From Mucilaginibacter pineti (GTDB taxonomy: Bacteria; Bacteroidota; Bacteroidia; Sphingobacteriales; Sphingobacteriaceae): a stretch of 64,000 bases of DNA. The DNA lies in assembly GCF_900101875.1 (NCBI RefSeq), contig NZ_FNAI01000002.1, positions 1 through 64,000 on the forward strand, read 5' to 3'. The translations under genes were made by a program, and so were the position numbers. Within the stretch, counting starts at the first letter, position 1. Each line of letters starts with the position of its first letter. Below, piece by piece: positions 24,957-33,326 of the stretch. Under the pieces are notes generated by a model, which was not told where the DNA came from, did no database searches, and saw only the letters and a list, made by a program, of their open reading frames with translations.

Positions 24957-26564
24957 ATGCATTTTGAGATGTTAAAAGAAAAATCGTCAATCATCAAAGT
25001 AATTGGTGTTGGCGGTGGTGGTGGTAACGCTGTAAACCATATGTACAGGTCTGGAATAACCGGTGTAGACTTTATAATTTGTAACACCGATGCCCAGGCG
25101 CTGGAGCTTAGCCCTATACCCAACAAGGTGCAATTGGGCGCAAGCCTTACCGAAGGTATGGGAGCAGGTTCGATACCCGAAGTAGGTAAAAACTCAGCTA
25201 TTGAAAATATCGACGATATTAAACAAATGCTGGGCGCCAATACCAAAATGCTGTTCATTACGGCTGGTATGGGTGGTGGTACAGGTACAGGCGCAAGCCC
25301 TATCATAGCCAAAGCCGCCCGCGAAATGGATATTTTAACCGTTGGTATTATTACCACACCGTTCTCCTTTGAAGGTAAACGCCGTAAAATGCAGGCCGAT
25401 GCCGGATTAGAAGAACTGAAAAAATATGTCGATTCGTTTTTGGTGATCTCCAACGACAGGCTTCGCCAGATATTCGGAAACTTAACCATGAGCTCGGCTT
25501 TTGCACAGGCCGATGATATATTAACCACAGCCGCCAAAGGTATAGCCGAGATCATAACCTTACCGGGTTACATCAACGTTGACTTTAAGGATGTGCGCAC
25601 CGTAATGAAAGACAGCGGCGTATCTATCATGGGTAGCAGTACTGCCGACGGTGAAGGTCGCGCATTAAAAGCGGTTGAAGGTGCCTTGTCATCTCCGTTA
25701 TTGAAAGATAACGAAATTGAGGGTGCACGTTATATTTTGCTTAACATCAGCTCGGGCCTTAAAGAGGTAACCATGGATGAAGTAAGCATCATTACCGATT
25801 ACATACAGGAAGAAGCCGGCCTTGCTGCCGATTTGATATGGGGTAATTGCGTTGACGAAAATTTAGGCGATAAATTATCGGTAACTATAATTGCCACAGG
25901 TTTCCAAACCAAGGATGAGCGCGAAAAAGAAAACAGCAACAAAAAGATCATATCTATGCTGGAGCCCGAGGCCAAACAAATGGTTAAACCCGTAAATGAG
26001 TTTATAAACCCTGTTAAAGCCGATGCTACAGCCGAGCCTTATATGAAACAACCGGCTGAGCCAAAACAAACAGGCTTGTTTGATATGTTTGCCCGTGCCG
26101 AAGAGCCTCAACAGGAAGAGCTGGTTGTAAAATATAACCTTGCCGAAGAAGAAGCAGAAGAAGATAACGAGCCGGATACCGCAGGTTTCACCTTTAAAAT
26201 GAGTGAACCTGAATCATATACTCCCGTTAAGGAAGAATATAAGCCAGCTCCCGCTCCTGAACCGGAGCCCGAGCCGGAACCAGTTGTTGGCGCCGATGAT
26301 CATAAAACCAATGAATCAATGGAGGAGCAGCTTAAAAAATCACGCGAGCGTATCATGCGCTTAAAAGATTTGAGCATGAAGCTGCGTACGGGCAATATCC
26401 AGGAATTGGAAAACGTACCTGCCTACAAACGCAAGGAAATAGCACTACAGGATACCCCACAATCTGACGAAAGCCAGATCTCCAGGTTCAGCCTGATGCC
26501 CGATACCGATGGCAACACCGGGATCGTAAAGAACAATTCTTTTTTACATGATAATGTGGACTAA
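24957..26564 (+). CDS. ftsZ: Cell division GTPase FtsZ
   Basis: This 535-residue protein carries the tubulin-type GTPase domain (about 12-325) with the signature GGGTGTG at residues 106-112, VGGGGGNAVNHM near the N-terminus, and NTDAQAL. A long acidic linker (about 330-460, with PAPEPEPEPEP) and a basic C-terminal part follow (YKRKEIAL near 488). The linker makes it much longer than E. coli FtsZ (383 residues), as is common in Bacteroidota. FtsZ polymerises into the division ring. A DnaA-box-like cluster lies just upstream and a terminator just downstream, so ftsZ may have its own promoter and closes the cluster. Confidence 0.97.
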   Translation: MHFEMLKEKSSIIKVIGVGGGGGNAVNHMYRSGITGVDFIICNTDAQALELSPIPNKVQLGASLTEGMGAGSIPEVGKNSAIENIDDIKQMLGANTKMLFITAGMGGGTGTGASPIIAKAAREMDILTVGIITTPFSFEGKRRKMQADAGLEELKKYVDSFLVISNDRLRQIFGNLTMSSAFAQADDILTTAAKGIAEIITLPGYINVDFKDVRTVMKDSGVSIMGSSTADGEGRALKAVEGALSSPLLKDNEIEGARYILLNISSGLKEVTMDEVSIITDYIQEEAGLAADLIWGNCVDENLGDKLSVTIIATGFQTKDEREKENSNKKIISMLEPEAKQMVKPVNEFINPVKADATAEPYMKQPAEPKQTGLFDMFARAEEPQQEELVVKYNLAEEEAEEDNEPDTAGFTFKMSEPESYTPVKEEYKPAPAPEPEPEPEPVVGADDHKTNESMEEQLKKSRERIMRLKDLSMKLRTGNIQELENVPAYKRKEIALQDTPQSDESQISRFSLMPDTDGNTGIVKNNSFLHDNVD

Positions 26565-26616
26565 GGGAGTAAGGACAAAAGACTGAAAGATAAAAGACCA
26601 TAATAACTATGAGCAG

Positions 26617-26660
26617 GAAAGCTATCACAAAATTAATTTGTTGATAGCTTTTCTGTTTTA
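26617..26660 (+). terminator. Terminator after ftsZ
   Basis: AAAGCTATCA (26618-26627) pairs with TGATAGCTTT (26642-26651) across a 14-base loop, followed by TCTGTTTT. It ends the dcw cluster. AAGTCCTT/AAGGACTT-type words surround it (GTAAGGACAAAAGACT before, AGTCCTTTAGTCCTT after), forming a larger outer inverted repeat. Confidence 0.7.
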
Positions 26661-26737
26661 AGATGAAGTCCTTTAGTCCTTCGTCTATAAGTCCTTATTC
26701 TAACAAAGTTATAACCTATTCTAAAAAGTTATAGCTA

Positions 26738-26768
26738 TTGTTTGGCGCTGTATTTACGGCTATATTTG
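26738..26768 (+). promoter_or_regulatory. Bacteroidota-type promoter for the alpha-oxoamine synthase gene
   Basis: TATATTTG at 26761-26768 matches the -7 consensus TAnnTTTG exactly, and TTG at 26738-26740 stands 20 bases upstream at the -33 position. The TTG start codon follows about 30 bases downstream. This is the best promoter match seen in the window. Confidence 0.6.
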
Positions 26769-26797
26769 CACTTTACTAACTTTAAACGGTAATTATT

Positions 26798-28042
26798 TTG
26801 GATTTATTTGATAAAATAACAAAAAGCATGGGTGGGCCGCTTGGTCAGCACCAAAAGTGGTCACATGGTTATTTTTCATTTCCTAAACTGGAAGGGGAAA
26901 TTGGACCGCACATGCAGTTCAATGGGAAAGAGCATTTAGTATGGAGCCTGAATAATTACCTGGGTTTGGCCAACCATCCCGAAGTAAGGGAGGCTGATGC
27001 TAAAGCTGCTGCCGATTACGGTATGGCATACCCTATGGGTGCCCGTATGATGTCTGGTAATTCCATTCACCACGAAGAGCTGGAAAACAACCTTGCCGAT
27101 TTTGTTGGCAAACAGGCTGCCTTTTTGCTTAACTACGGCTACCAGGGTATGGTATCTATTATTGATGCCCTTGTTGACAGGAACGATGTGATAGTATATG
27201 ATGCCGAATCACACGCTTGTATAATTGATGGCGTACGCCTGCACATGGGTAAACGCTTTGTTTATCAGCATAACGATATGGAAAGCTGCGAAAAACAGCT
27301 GGAGCGTGCCACCAAACTAACCGAACAAACCGGTGGTGGTATATTACTAATCACCGAAGGTGTATTTGGTATGTCTGGCGCGCAGGGTAAACTTAAAGAA
27401 GTGGTTGAACTTAAAAAGAAATTCAACTTCCGTTTAGTGGTTGATGATGCACATGGTTTTGGCACAATGGGTAAAACCGGTGCCGGTACACATGAGGAGC
27501 AGGATGTTATTGACGGGGTTGACGTATACTTTGCCACCTTTGCCAAATCAATGGCAGGCATTGGTGCCTTTGTGGCCGCCGATGAAGAGATAGTTCATTT
27601 TTTACGTTACAATATGCGTTCGCAAACATTTGCCAAAGCATTACCTATGCCAATGGTATTAGGTCTTAAAAAACGTTTCGAACTGTTGAAATCTCAACCG
27701 CAGCTGCGCGAAAAACTTTGGGAAGTAGCTACAACGCTGCAAAAAGGTTTAAAAGAGCGTGGCTTTAACCTGGGTGTTACCAATACCATGGTTACCCCGG
27801 TATTTTTGGAGGGCGACCTTTATGAAGCCACCAGCTTAACCCGCGACTTACGCGAAAACTACGGGATCTTCTGTTCAATAGTTATCTACCCGGTTATTCC
27901 AAGGGGATTGATCCTGTTGCGCCTGATACCAACCGCAATGCACTCATTAGCCGATGTACAACGTACACTTGATGCCTACACCGAAATGGGTGAAAAGCTA
28001 AAAGCCGGTTATTACAAAGAAAACAAACTGGAAATAGCGTAG
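26798..28042 (+). CDS. Alpha-oxoamine synthase family enzyme (SPT/CFAT/KBL-like), TTG start
   Basis: This 414-residue PLP enzyme of fold type I condenses an amino acid with an acyl thioester. It shows NNYLGLANHP, DDAHGFGTMG and the PLP lysine Lys250 in TFAKSMAGIGAF. The family includes serine palmitoyltransferase, 2-amino-3-ketobutyrate CoA ligase and the cysteate fatty-acyl transferase of sulfonolipid (capnine) synthesis in gliding Bacteroidota. A lipid-forming role is likely, but the exact substrate is not decidable here. The TTG start gives MDLFDKITKSMG; the next ATG, 10 codons in, would cut what I recall as a conserved N-terminus. It stands alone with its own promoter. Confidence 0.82.
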   Translation: MDLFDKITKSMGGPLGQHQKWSHGYFSFPKLEGEIGPHMQFNGKEHLVWSLNNYLGLANHPEVREADAKAAADYGMAYPMGARMMSGNSIHHEELENNLADFVGKQAAFLLNYGYQGMVSIIDALVDRNDVIVYDAESHACIIDGVRLHMGKRFVYQHNDMESCEKQLERATKLTEQTGGGILLITEGVFGMSGAQGKLKEVVELKKKFNFRLVVDDAHGFGTMGKTGAGTHEEQDVIDGVDVYFATFAKSMAGIGAFVAADEEIVHFLRYNMRSQTFAKALPMPMVLGLKKRFELLKSQPQLREKLWEVATTLQKGLKERGFNLGVTNTMVTPVFLEGDLYEATSLTRDLRENYGIFCSIVIYPVIPRGLILLRLIPTAMHSLADVQRTLDAYTEMGEKLKAGYYKENKLEIA

Positions 28043-28044
28043 CT

Positions 28045-28084
28045 ACAGATGTGCAGATTTCAAATGTGCAGATTTCAGATGATA
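28045..28084 (+). repeat. GATGTGCAGATTTCA word cluster
   Basis: ACAGATGTGCAGATTTCA, AATGTGCAGATTTCA and AGATGATA follow the preceding stop codon. This is the same word family as at 15291-15387 and 18621-18666. Confidence 0.65.
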
Positions 28085-28086
28085 TA

Positions 28087-28126
28087 AACCCAGGACGGGC
28101 CTCAATTTTGAGGCCCGTCCTGGGTT
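28087..28126 (+). terminator. 18-bp perfect GC-rich hairpin
   Basis: AACCCAGGACGGGCCTCA (28087-28104) pairs perfectly with TGAGGCCCGTCCTGGGTT (28109-28126) around a 4-nt loop ATTT. No T run follows immediately. It is the most stable stem in this gap and probably ends the preceding transcript. Confidence 0.65.
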
Positions 28127-28137
28127 ATAAGGGGCTT

Positions 28138-28233
28138 TTGTCATCCTGAACGTAGTGAAGGATCTGTTGTGCGATATGTAAGGTTGATTTTCACAGTCAC
28201 GAATAGATCCTTCACTACGTTCAGGATGACAAA
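28138..28233. repeat. TTGTCATCCTGAACG inverted-repeat element
   Basis: The left arm TTGTCATCCTGAACGTAGTG continues AAGGATCT (28138-28165). It is the near-perfect reverse complement of AGATCCTTCACTACGTTCAG continuing GATGACAAA (28205-28233), with about 40 bases between. It is one of five related elements in the window. Confidence 0.75.
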
Positions 28234-28267
28234 CTAAGGTAAATGGCTGTCATGCTTTAACAAATCC

Positions 28268-28366
28268 TGTCATTGCGCGGAACGAAGCAATCCCACAGGG
28301 CAGGTAGCACACTTAGCGCGGCGGAATAGCATAATGAGATTGCCACGCTGCGCTCGCAATGACAAG
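28268..28366. repeat. TGTCATTGCGCGG inverted-repeat element
   Basis: TGTCATTGCGCGGAACGAAG then CAATCCCA forms the left arm. GAGATTGCCACGCTGCGCTC then GCAATGACA forms the right arm. It is directly downstream of the similar element at 28138-28233. The rest of the 434-base gap (28367-28476) is AT-rich and holds the promoter of the phosphomutase gene. Confidence 0.7.
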
Positions 28367-28476
28367 TTTGATAAATTTTCTCCTTTAATATAATAATCGG
28401 CATTTGTGCCAACACTTTTTATTGCCATATTTGTTCACCAAACATTGTTATCACCCCACAATAAAATAATATACTT

Positions 28477-30213
28477 ATGCAGGAATTAGATCCATCCATA
28501 CTTCAAAAAGTTAATACCTGGCTTCAGGGAAATTATGATGCTGATGTTAAACAGCAAATTCAAAAATTGCTTGATGATAAAGCATATACCGAGTTAACAG
28601 ATTCATTTTACCGCGATCTTGAATTTGGAACCGGTGGTTTGCGCGGTATCATGGGCCCGGGCTCAAACCGTATTAATAAATACACCATTGGCGCGGCTAC
28701 ACAAGGCCTGGCTAACTACCTTAAAAAAACCTATCCCGGCGAAAAAATTAAGGTGGCCATTGCGCATGACAGCCGTAACAATGCCGATCTTTTTTCGCAG
28801 ATAACGGCCGAAGTTTTTTCGGCCAATGATATTTATGTATACTTTTTTAAAGCGCTGCGCCCTACGCCCGAGTTATCTTTTGCGGTACGCCAGCTGGGTT
28901 GCAAAAGCGGTGTAATGCTTACCGCGTCGCATAATCCGAAGGAGTACAATGGCTACAAGGCTTACGGTGCTGATGGTGGTCAGTTTGTATCGCCACATGA
29001 TACTGCCGTTATGGATGAGGTAGCAAAGATTAGTAGCATAGATGAAGTGAAGTTTAACCGTGTTGATACCAATATAGAGCAAATAGGCGAGGAGATAGAC
29101 GAACTTTACCTGGATGGGATAACCAAGCTTTCGGTATCAAAAGATGCTATAAAACGCCAAAAAGACCTTAAAATCGTATTCTCGCCAATTCATGGTACCG
29201 GTATCACGCTGGTGCCTATAGCTTTGGAGCGTTTTGGATTTGAGAATGTGATTTTGGTTGATGAGCAAACCACGCCCGATGGTAATTTCCCTACGGTGAT
29301 CTATCCAAATCCCGAAGAAAAGGAAGCCCTTACACTTGCCCTTAAAAAAGCGCAGGAAACCGATGCCGACCTTGTGCTGGCTACCGACCCTGATGCCGAC
29401 CGTGTAGGTATCGCCGTAAAAAATACTGATAACGAGTTTATATTGCTTAATGGTAACCAAACCGGCAGTATGCTGATCAATTACCTGCTAAGCGCATGGG
29501 AAGAGAACGGCAAGCTTACCGGTAAGGAATACATTGTTAAAACCATTGTAACATCTAACCTTATTGAGCAGATTGCCAAAGCCAAAAATGTTACTTATTA
29601 CAATACCCTAACCGGCTTTAAATACATTGGCGAACTGATGACCCAGTTTGAAGGTAAACAAACCTTCATAGGCGGCGGTGAAGAAAGCTACGGCTATCTT
29701 ATTGGCGAGCTTGTTCGGGATAAAGATGCGGTAATTTCCAGCGCGTTCATTGCCGAAATGACGGCTTATTATAAGGATAAAGGCAGCAGCCTGTTCGAGG
29801 CTTTGATAGACACTTATATTCAATATGGTTTCTATAAAGAAAAGCTGATCTCGATAACTAAAAAAGGAAAAACCGGTGCCGAAGAAATTAAGGCAATGAT
29901 GGAGAAATTCCGCGTTAATCCGCCGGCAACCCTGGGCGGCTCAAAAGTTATCACTCTTAAGGATTATGAACTAAGCGTTGAAACCGACCTGACCACCAAT
30001 ACCACCAAAGCAATTGAACTGCCAAAATCAGATGTGCTGCAGTTTATTACCGAGGATGGCAGTATCATTTCGGCCCGTCCGTCTGGTACCGAGCCTAAGA
30101 TAAAATTCTATTGCAGCGTAAATGGCAAACTGGCCAGTAAAGAAGCGTACAAGGAAACTGACAAACAACTGGATGCCAAAATTGACACCATAATGCAGGA
30201 TCTGGGTGTTTAA
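28477..30213 (+). CDS. Alpha-D-phosphohexomutase (phosphoglucomutase/phosphomannomutase)
   Basis: This 578-residue enzyme has the four-domain phosphohexomutase layout. The phosphoserine is Ser151 in TASHNPKEYNGYK, the metal loop is DPDADRVG, the sugar loop is GGEESYGY and the phosphate-binding loop is RPSGTEPKIKF. The length matches the long PgcA/Pgm2-like type that interconverts glucose-1- and glucose-6-phosphate. It should be cytoplasmic. An excellent bidirectional terminator follows 20 bases after the stop. Confidence 0.92.
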   Translation: MQELDPSILQKVNTWLQGNYDADVKQQIQKLLDDKAYTELTDSFYRDLEFGTGGLRGIMGPGSNRINKYTIGAATQGLANYLKKTYPGEKIKVAIAHDSRNNADLFSQITAEVFSANDIYVYFFKALRPTPELSFAVRQLGCKSGVMLTASHNPKEYNGYKAYGADGGQFVSPHDTAVMDEVAKISSIDEVKFNRVDTNIEQIGEEIDELYLDGITKLSVSKDAIKRQKDLKIVFSPIHGTGITLVPIALERFGFENVILVDEQTTPDGNFPTVIYPNPEEKEALTLALKKAQETDADLVLATDPDADRVGIAVKNTDNEFILLNGNQTGSMLINYLLSAWEENGKLTGKEYIVKTIVTSNLIEQIAKAKNVTYYNTLTGFKYIGELMTQFEGKQTFIGGGEESYGYLIGELVRDKDAVISSAFIAEMTAYYKDKGSSLFEALIDTYIQYGFYKEKLISITKKGKTGAEEIKAMMEKFRVNPPATLGGSKVITLKDYELSVETDLTTNTTKAIELPKSDVLQFITEDGSIISARPSGTEPKIKFYCSVNGKLASKEAYKETDKQLDAKIDTIMQDLGV

Positions 30214-30231
30214 GGTTTATCTCTTTTAGAA

Positions 30232-30273
30232 TAAAAAAGCGGTTGGTTCATATGGAGCCAACCGCTTTTTTAT
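30232..30273. terminator. Bidirectional intrinsic terminator
   Basis: AAAAAAGCGGTTGG and CCAACCGCTTTTTT form a stem of 14 bp, with A run before and T run after. It serves the phosphomutase gene on the + strand and would also work on the minus strand. Confidence 0.85.
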
Positions 30274-30292
30274 TGGATAATCTTAAAATAAG

Positions 30293-30387
30293 TTTGTCAT
30301 CCTGAGCGGAGCGAAGGATCTACTCATGGCCATGCAAATCAGATATGCAAATCGCACAATAGATCCTTCGTTCCTCAGGATGACAAA
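30293..30387. repeat. TTTGTCATCCTGAGCGG inverted-repeat element
   Basis: TTTGTCATCCTGAGCGGAGC then GAAGGATCTA forms the left arm and ATAGATCCTTCGTTCCTCAG then GATGACAAA the right arm. It lies between two terminators in the gap between convergent genes. Confidence 0.7.
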
Positions 30388-30394
30388 ATGGAAA

Positions 30395-30434
30395 TAAAAA
30401 AGCTGTTGCCCCAACAGGGCAACAGCTTTTTAAA
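30395..30434. terminator. Bidirectional terminator of the M16 operon
   Basis: AAAAAAGCTGTTGCC pairs with GGCAACAGCTTTTT around CCAACAG. Read on the minus strand it follows the M16 gene that ends at 30477. Confidence 0.8.
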
Positions 30435-30476
30435 AATACAATGACCTAATGACCAATGACTCAATGACCAAGCAAA

Positions 30477-31814
30477 TTAATGACTAACCGGGTTATCGGC
30501 TCTTTTAAGTGTTCCGTTGATGTATAGTATCTGGTTTACTTTTTTAGGATCGCCCTGGTAAACCCATACAATGTTGTTGATGTAGGTACGGAAAGCGTCG
30601 CTTACCTGTTCGGTGGTAAGTTTCTTTACATCGTTAACCAGTGTCAGGGAGCGTTTCCAGTTGTTAAATAGCACCTCGTTTGATGCTATGGACGATGCCT
30701 GGGCACTGTTGGTTTCGTTTTTATAGTAAAAGCCGGTAAGATATGTAACCTTCATATTGGCAACCTCTTCCGGTTTAAAACCTTCGGTTTTAATTTTGTC
30801 AACCAGTTTATCAAACACGGCTATGTATTTATCGGGCTGGGTGGTTGATACCGAAAACTTGGCTACTGATGTTTGACCAACGCTAAACCAGGCACCAGGC
30901 GCATATGACAAACCATTGTTGGTACGCACATCTAAAAAATGGCGATCGGCAAAAATACGCATGGCTACGTTAAATGCATCAAAATCGGGTTTGCCGGGCT
31001 GCGGACCGCTGGTTATACCTTCTACATAATTGGTAGCCAGATCCCTTGATTCTACATTGATAGAGTTTTTATAAACCCTGAAAAACGATTTCTTAAATTC
31101 AAAAGCCGGACCTTGTTTAATGGTGCTCAACATAGCTTTTACCTTAGCCTCAATGGTGGCTTTATCCAAATCGGCAACCACCACAACCAACAGGCGGGAT
31201 TTGGTCAGGATAGATTGATAGTATGCCTTTGTTTCTTCCGGGGTTAATTTGCTGATGATGTCAACCGTTCCGCTGGGGTCTTTAGCATAATCGCGGTTGG
31301 CGAAAGCTATTTTATCGGCAAATTTATCAATAGCCGCATCTGGCTGTGAATCCTCTTGTTTTAAGTTGTTTATAGCATCCTGCTTAATGCGGGTAAATTC
31401 CTTGGCATCAAACTTAGGTTGGGTTATGGCTTCGGTATATAGCGGCCATACGGTATCAAAATCGCTTTTAATACAGTTCATGCGGATTACGGCGTAGTTT
31501 TTATTGCTGAACCCGTAAACGGTGGCGCTCACTTTTTCCAGCTGATCCTTAAAGCTGTTTTTGTCGTGCTTTAACGTTCCGCATTCGGTAAGTGCGCTTA
31601 TAGCCATCGATTCGATGCCCATTTTATTGGCAGGATAATTTTGTACACCGCCTTTAATAATGGTTTGTATCTCCACAATGTCGTTACCGCTTGGCTGCAC
31701 AATAACCTTTACACCATCAACCATGGTTTCGTAAGCCGCGTTTTGTGCCTGTACTGTTTTTATATTTCCTATCGCCGCTGCAATAAGCAGGGTGAATACA
31801 TATTTTTTAATCAT
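30477..31814 (-). CDS. M16 family peptidase-like subunit lacking the zinc motif
   Basis: This 445-residue exported protein (signal peptide to about QAQ) has the M16 two-half fold. Where catalytic M16 proteins have HxxEH, it reads GIESMAISALTECGT, so zinc binding is lost. It keeps the R...Y type motif in VRTNNGLSYAPGA, typical of the non-catalytic partner in two-subunit M16 enzymes. The catalytic gene ends 18 bases upstream. The pair probably forms a periplasmic heterodimer. It is not a pseudogene: the frame is intact. Confidence 0.85.
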   Translation of the reverse strand: MIKKYVFTLLIAAAIGNIKTVQAQNAAYETMVDGVKVIVQPSGNDIVEIQTIIKGGVQNYPANKMGIESMAISALTECGTLKHDKNSFKDQLEKVSATVYGFSNKNYAVIRMNCIKSDFDTVWPLYTEAITQPKFDAKEFTRIKQDAINNLKQEDSQPDAAIDKFADKIAFANRDYAKDPSGTVDIISKLTPEETKAYYQSILTKSRLLVVVVADLDKATIEAKVKAMLSTIKQGPAFEFKKSFFRVYKNSINVESRDLATNYVEGITSGPQPGKPDFDAFNVAMRIFADRHFLDVRTNNGLSYAPGAWFSVGQTSVAKFSVSTTQPDKYIAVFDKLVDKIKTEGFKPEEVANMKVTYLTGFYYKNETNSAQASSIASNEVLFNNWKRSLTLVNDVKKLTTEQVSDAFRTYINNIVWVYQGDPKKVNQILYINGTLKRADNPVSH

Positions 31815-31832
31815 GATAAGAGATCTTTAAAT

Positions 31833-33212
31833 TTACTTAGCTACAAAAAATGAAGCCACATTTGATTGTTTACTTAACTCTGGCGCTATGATAATGCCCG
31901 CCGCGTATGGCTTGCCTACTATATAAGTGTTCAGGAATTTTTCAATATCGGCGCGGGTTACTTTCTGATAATTACTATCCAAATCGGTATAAAAATCAAG
32001 CGAGGTGCTGCACCACTGGTAGCTCAGCTGGCTGGCCAGGGTTGATGGCTTTTCTTTGCGCTTAACGCTGTTTCTGAGTAATATCGCTTTTGCATCCTTT
32101 AACTGCTCGTCGGTAAAGTAATCGGCTTTGCCAAATTGGCTCACCTGGTTCATGATCTCATCATAACATTCCTTAAGCTTTGTAGGATTTGGCGTAACGT
32201 TCATATCTACAGGGCCAACGTATTTGCTGGTGGTGTAGCCAACGTATACACCGCTGGCCAGGCCTTTGTCAACTAAAGACTGCTGTAATTTTGATGAATT
32301 TAAACCAACAATGGTCGAAAATACATCGGCAGCAATAACCGAAGCCGAATCTGTAAGGTACGACGGGCCCTGCCATGAAAACTGCATAGACGGTGTTTGC
32401 GCTATAGTTGTTTCCTTTACAAAGTATGCGCTTTTGGTTAAAGGTTTAAACGGCGGGATAGGGTATTTTTCGTGCGGATTGAAGCCGCTGCTTTCCCAAT
32501 CGCCAAAGATCTTTTCGGCAAGGGCAAATGCTGCTTCATGTTTTACATCGCCGCAAATAGTCAGCAAACTGTTGTTGGGGAAGTAGTACTTGTTTTTGAT
32601 GATCATCATCTTCTCCGGCGTAGCCGTATTGATCACTTCATGGATGCCGATGGGGTTTTTACGGGTGATAAGATCGCCCCAAAGTTTTTCCTGTATGGTA
32701 AACCATAACTGAAAATCGGGACTGCTCTCGGCACGTTGAAATTCGCCATCAACAACCGGGCGTTCCTTTTTCATGTCCTCCTCGCGGTAAATAGGAAAAC
32801 GGATGGCGGCGTTCATGAATTTTAAACCCGCGTTAAGGCTGTCCCTGTCAAAGGTAAAGAAGTAATTTACGCGTTCCACATCGGTGGTGCCGTTCCAGAT
32901 GGCGCCAAGTTCCTGCGTGCGTTTTAAAAAAGCTTCCTGGTTAGGATAATCCTTGTTGGCCTTGAAAAACATGTGCTCAAAAAGATGCGACAGACCGCTA
33001 AACTCGGGCCCTTCGGTGTAAGCACCGTTTTTTACAGCAATTTCAATGGTAGCCAGCGGCACCTTGCTGTTTTCAATAACAACAACTTCCAATCCGTTTG
33101 GAAGCTTTTTCCAGAAGTAACCTTCCGGCAGGCGGGGTTGGGCAATTGCGCAGCAAAAGCTAAACACCCCGGCAACACTAAGTGTTAAAGTTTTGATAAA
33201 ATTCCGGGTCAT
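31833..33212 (-). CDS. M16 family zinc peptidase, catalytic subunit
   Basis: This 459-residue exported protein has a signal peptide ending near CCAIAQ. The inverted zinc motif is HLFEH (His76, Glu79, His80), and the distal zinc ligand is probably the glutamate in VDGEFQRAE about 75 residues later. M16 enzymes degrade or process peptides inside a closed chamber. It is the first gene of a two-gene operon with the non-catalytic homologue 18 bases downstream. No substrate is indicated by the neighbours. Confidence 0.9.
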   Translation of the reverse strand: MTRNFIKTLTLSVAGVFSFCCAIAQPRLPEGYFWKKLPNGLEVVVIENSKVPLATIEIAVKNGAYTEGPEFSGLSHLFEHMFFKANKDYPNQEAFLKRTQELGAIWNGTTDVERVNYFFTFDRDSLNAGLKFMNAAIRFPIYREEDMKKERPVVDGEFQRAESSPDFQLWFTIQEKLWGDLITRKNPIGIHEVINTATPEKMMIIKNKYYFPNNSLLTICGDVKHEAAFALAEKIFGDWESSGFNPHEKYPIPPFKPLTKSAYFVKETTIAQTPSMQFSWQGPSYLTDSASVIAADVFSTIVGLNSSKLQQSLVDKGLASGVYVGYTTSKYVGPVDMNVTPNPTKLKECYDEIMNQVSQFGKADYFTDEQLKDAKAILLRNSVKRKEKPSTLASQLSYQWCSTSLDFYTDLDSNYQKVTRADIEKFLNTYIVGKPYAAGIIIAPELSKQSNVASFFVAK

Positions 33213-33326
33213 ATATTTATAAATTGTTTAAGCACAATAAATATCGGTAATTATACCGATCAGGAAAGAAAATCCCTGATAATAAGACTTGTTTGGCGCC
33301 ATAAAGTTACAGCCCGGAAGTTTTAT

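Noticed and set aside
24932..25555. 207-codon open frame on the minus strand inside ftsZ
   Set aside because: It is antisense to the conserved GTPase domain and its translation resembles no family. Long antisense frames arise from codon bias here.
30477..31814. M16 gene as a pseudogene because HxxEH is missing
   Set aside because: The frame is full length and intact, it keeps the partner-subunit R...Y motif and it is paired with a catalytic gene.
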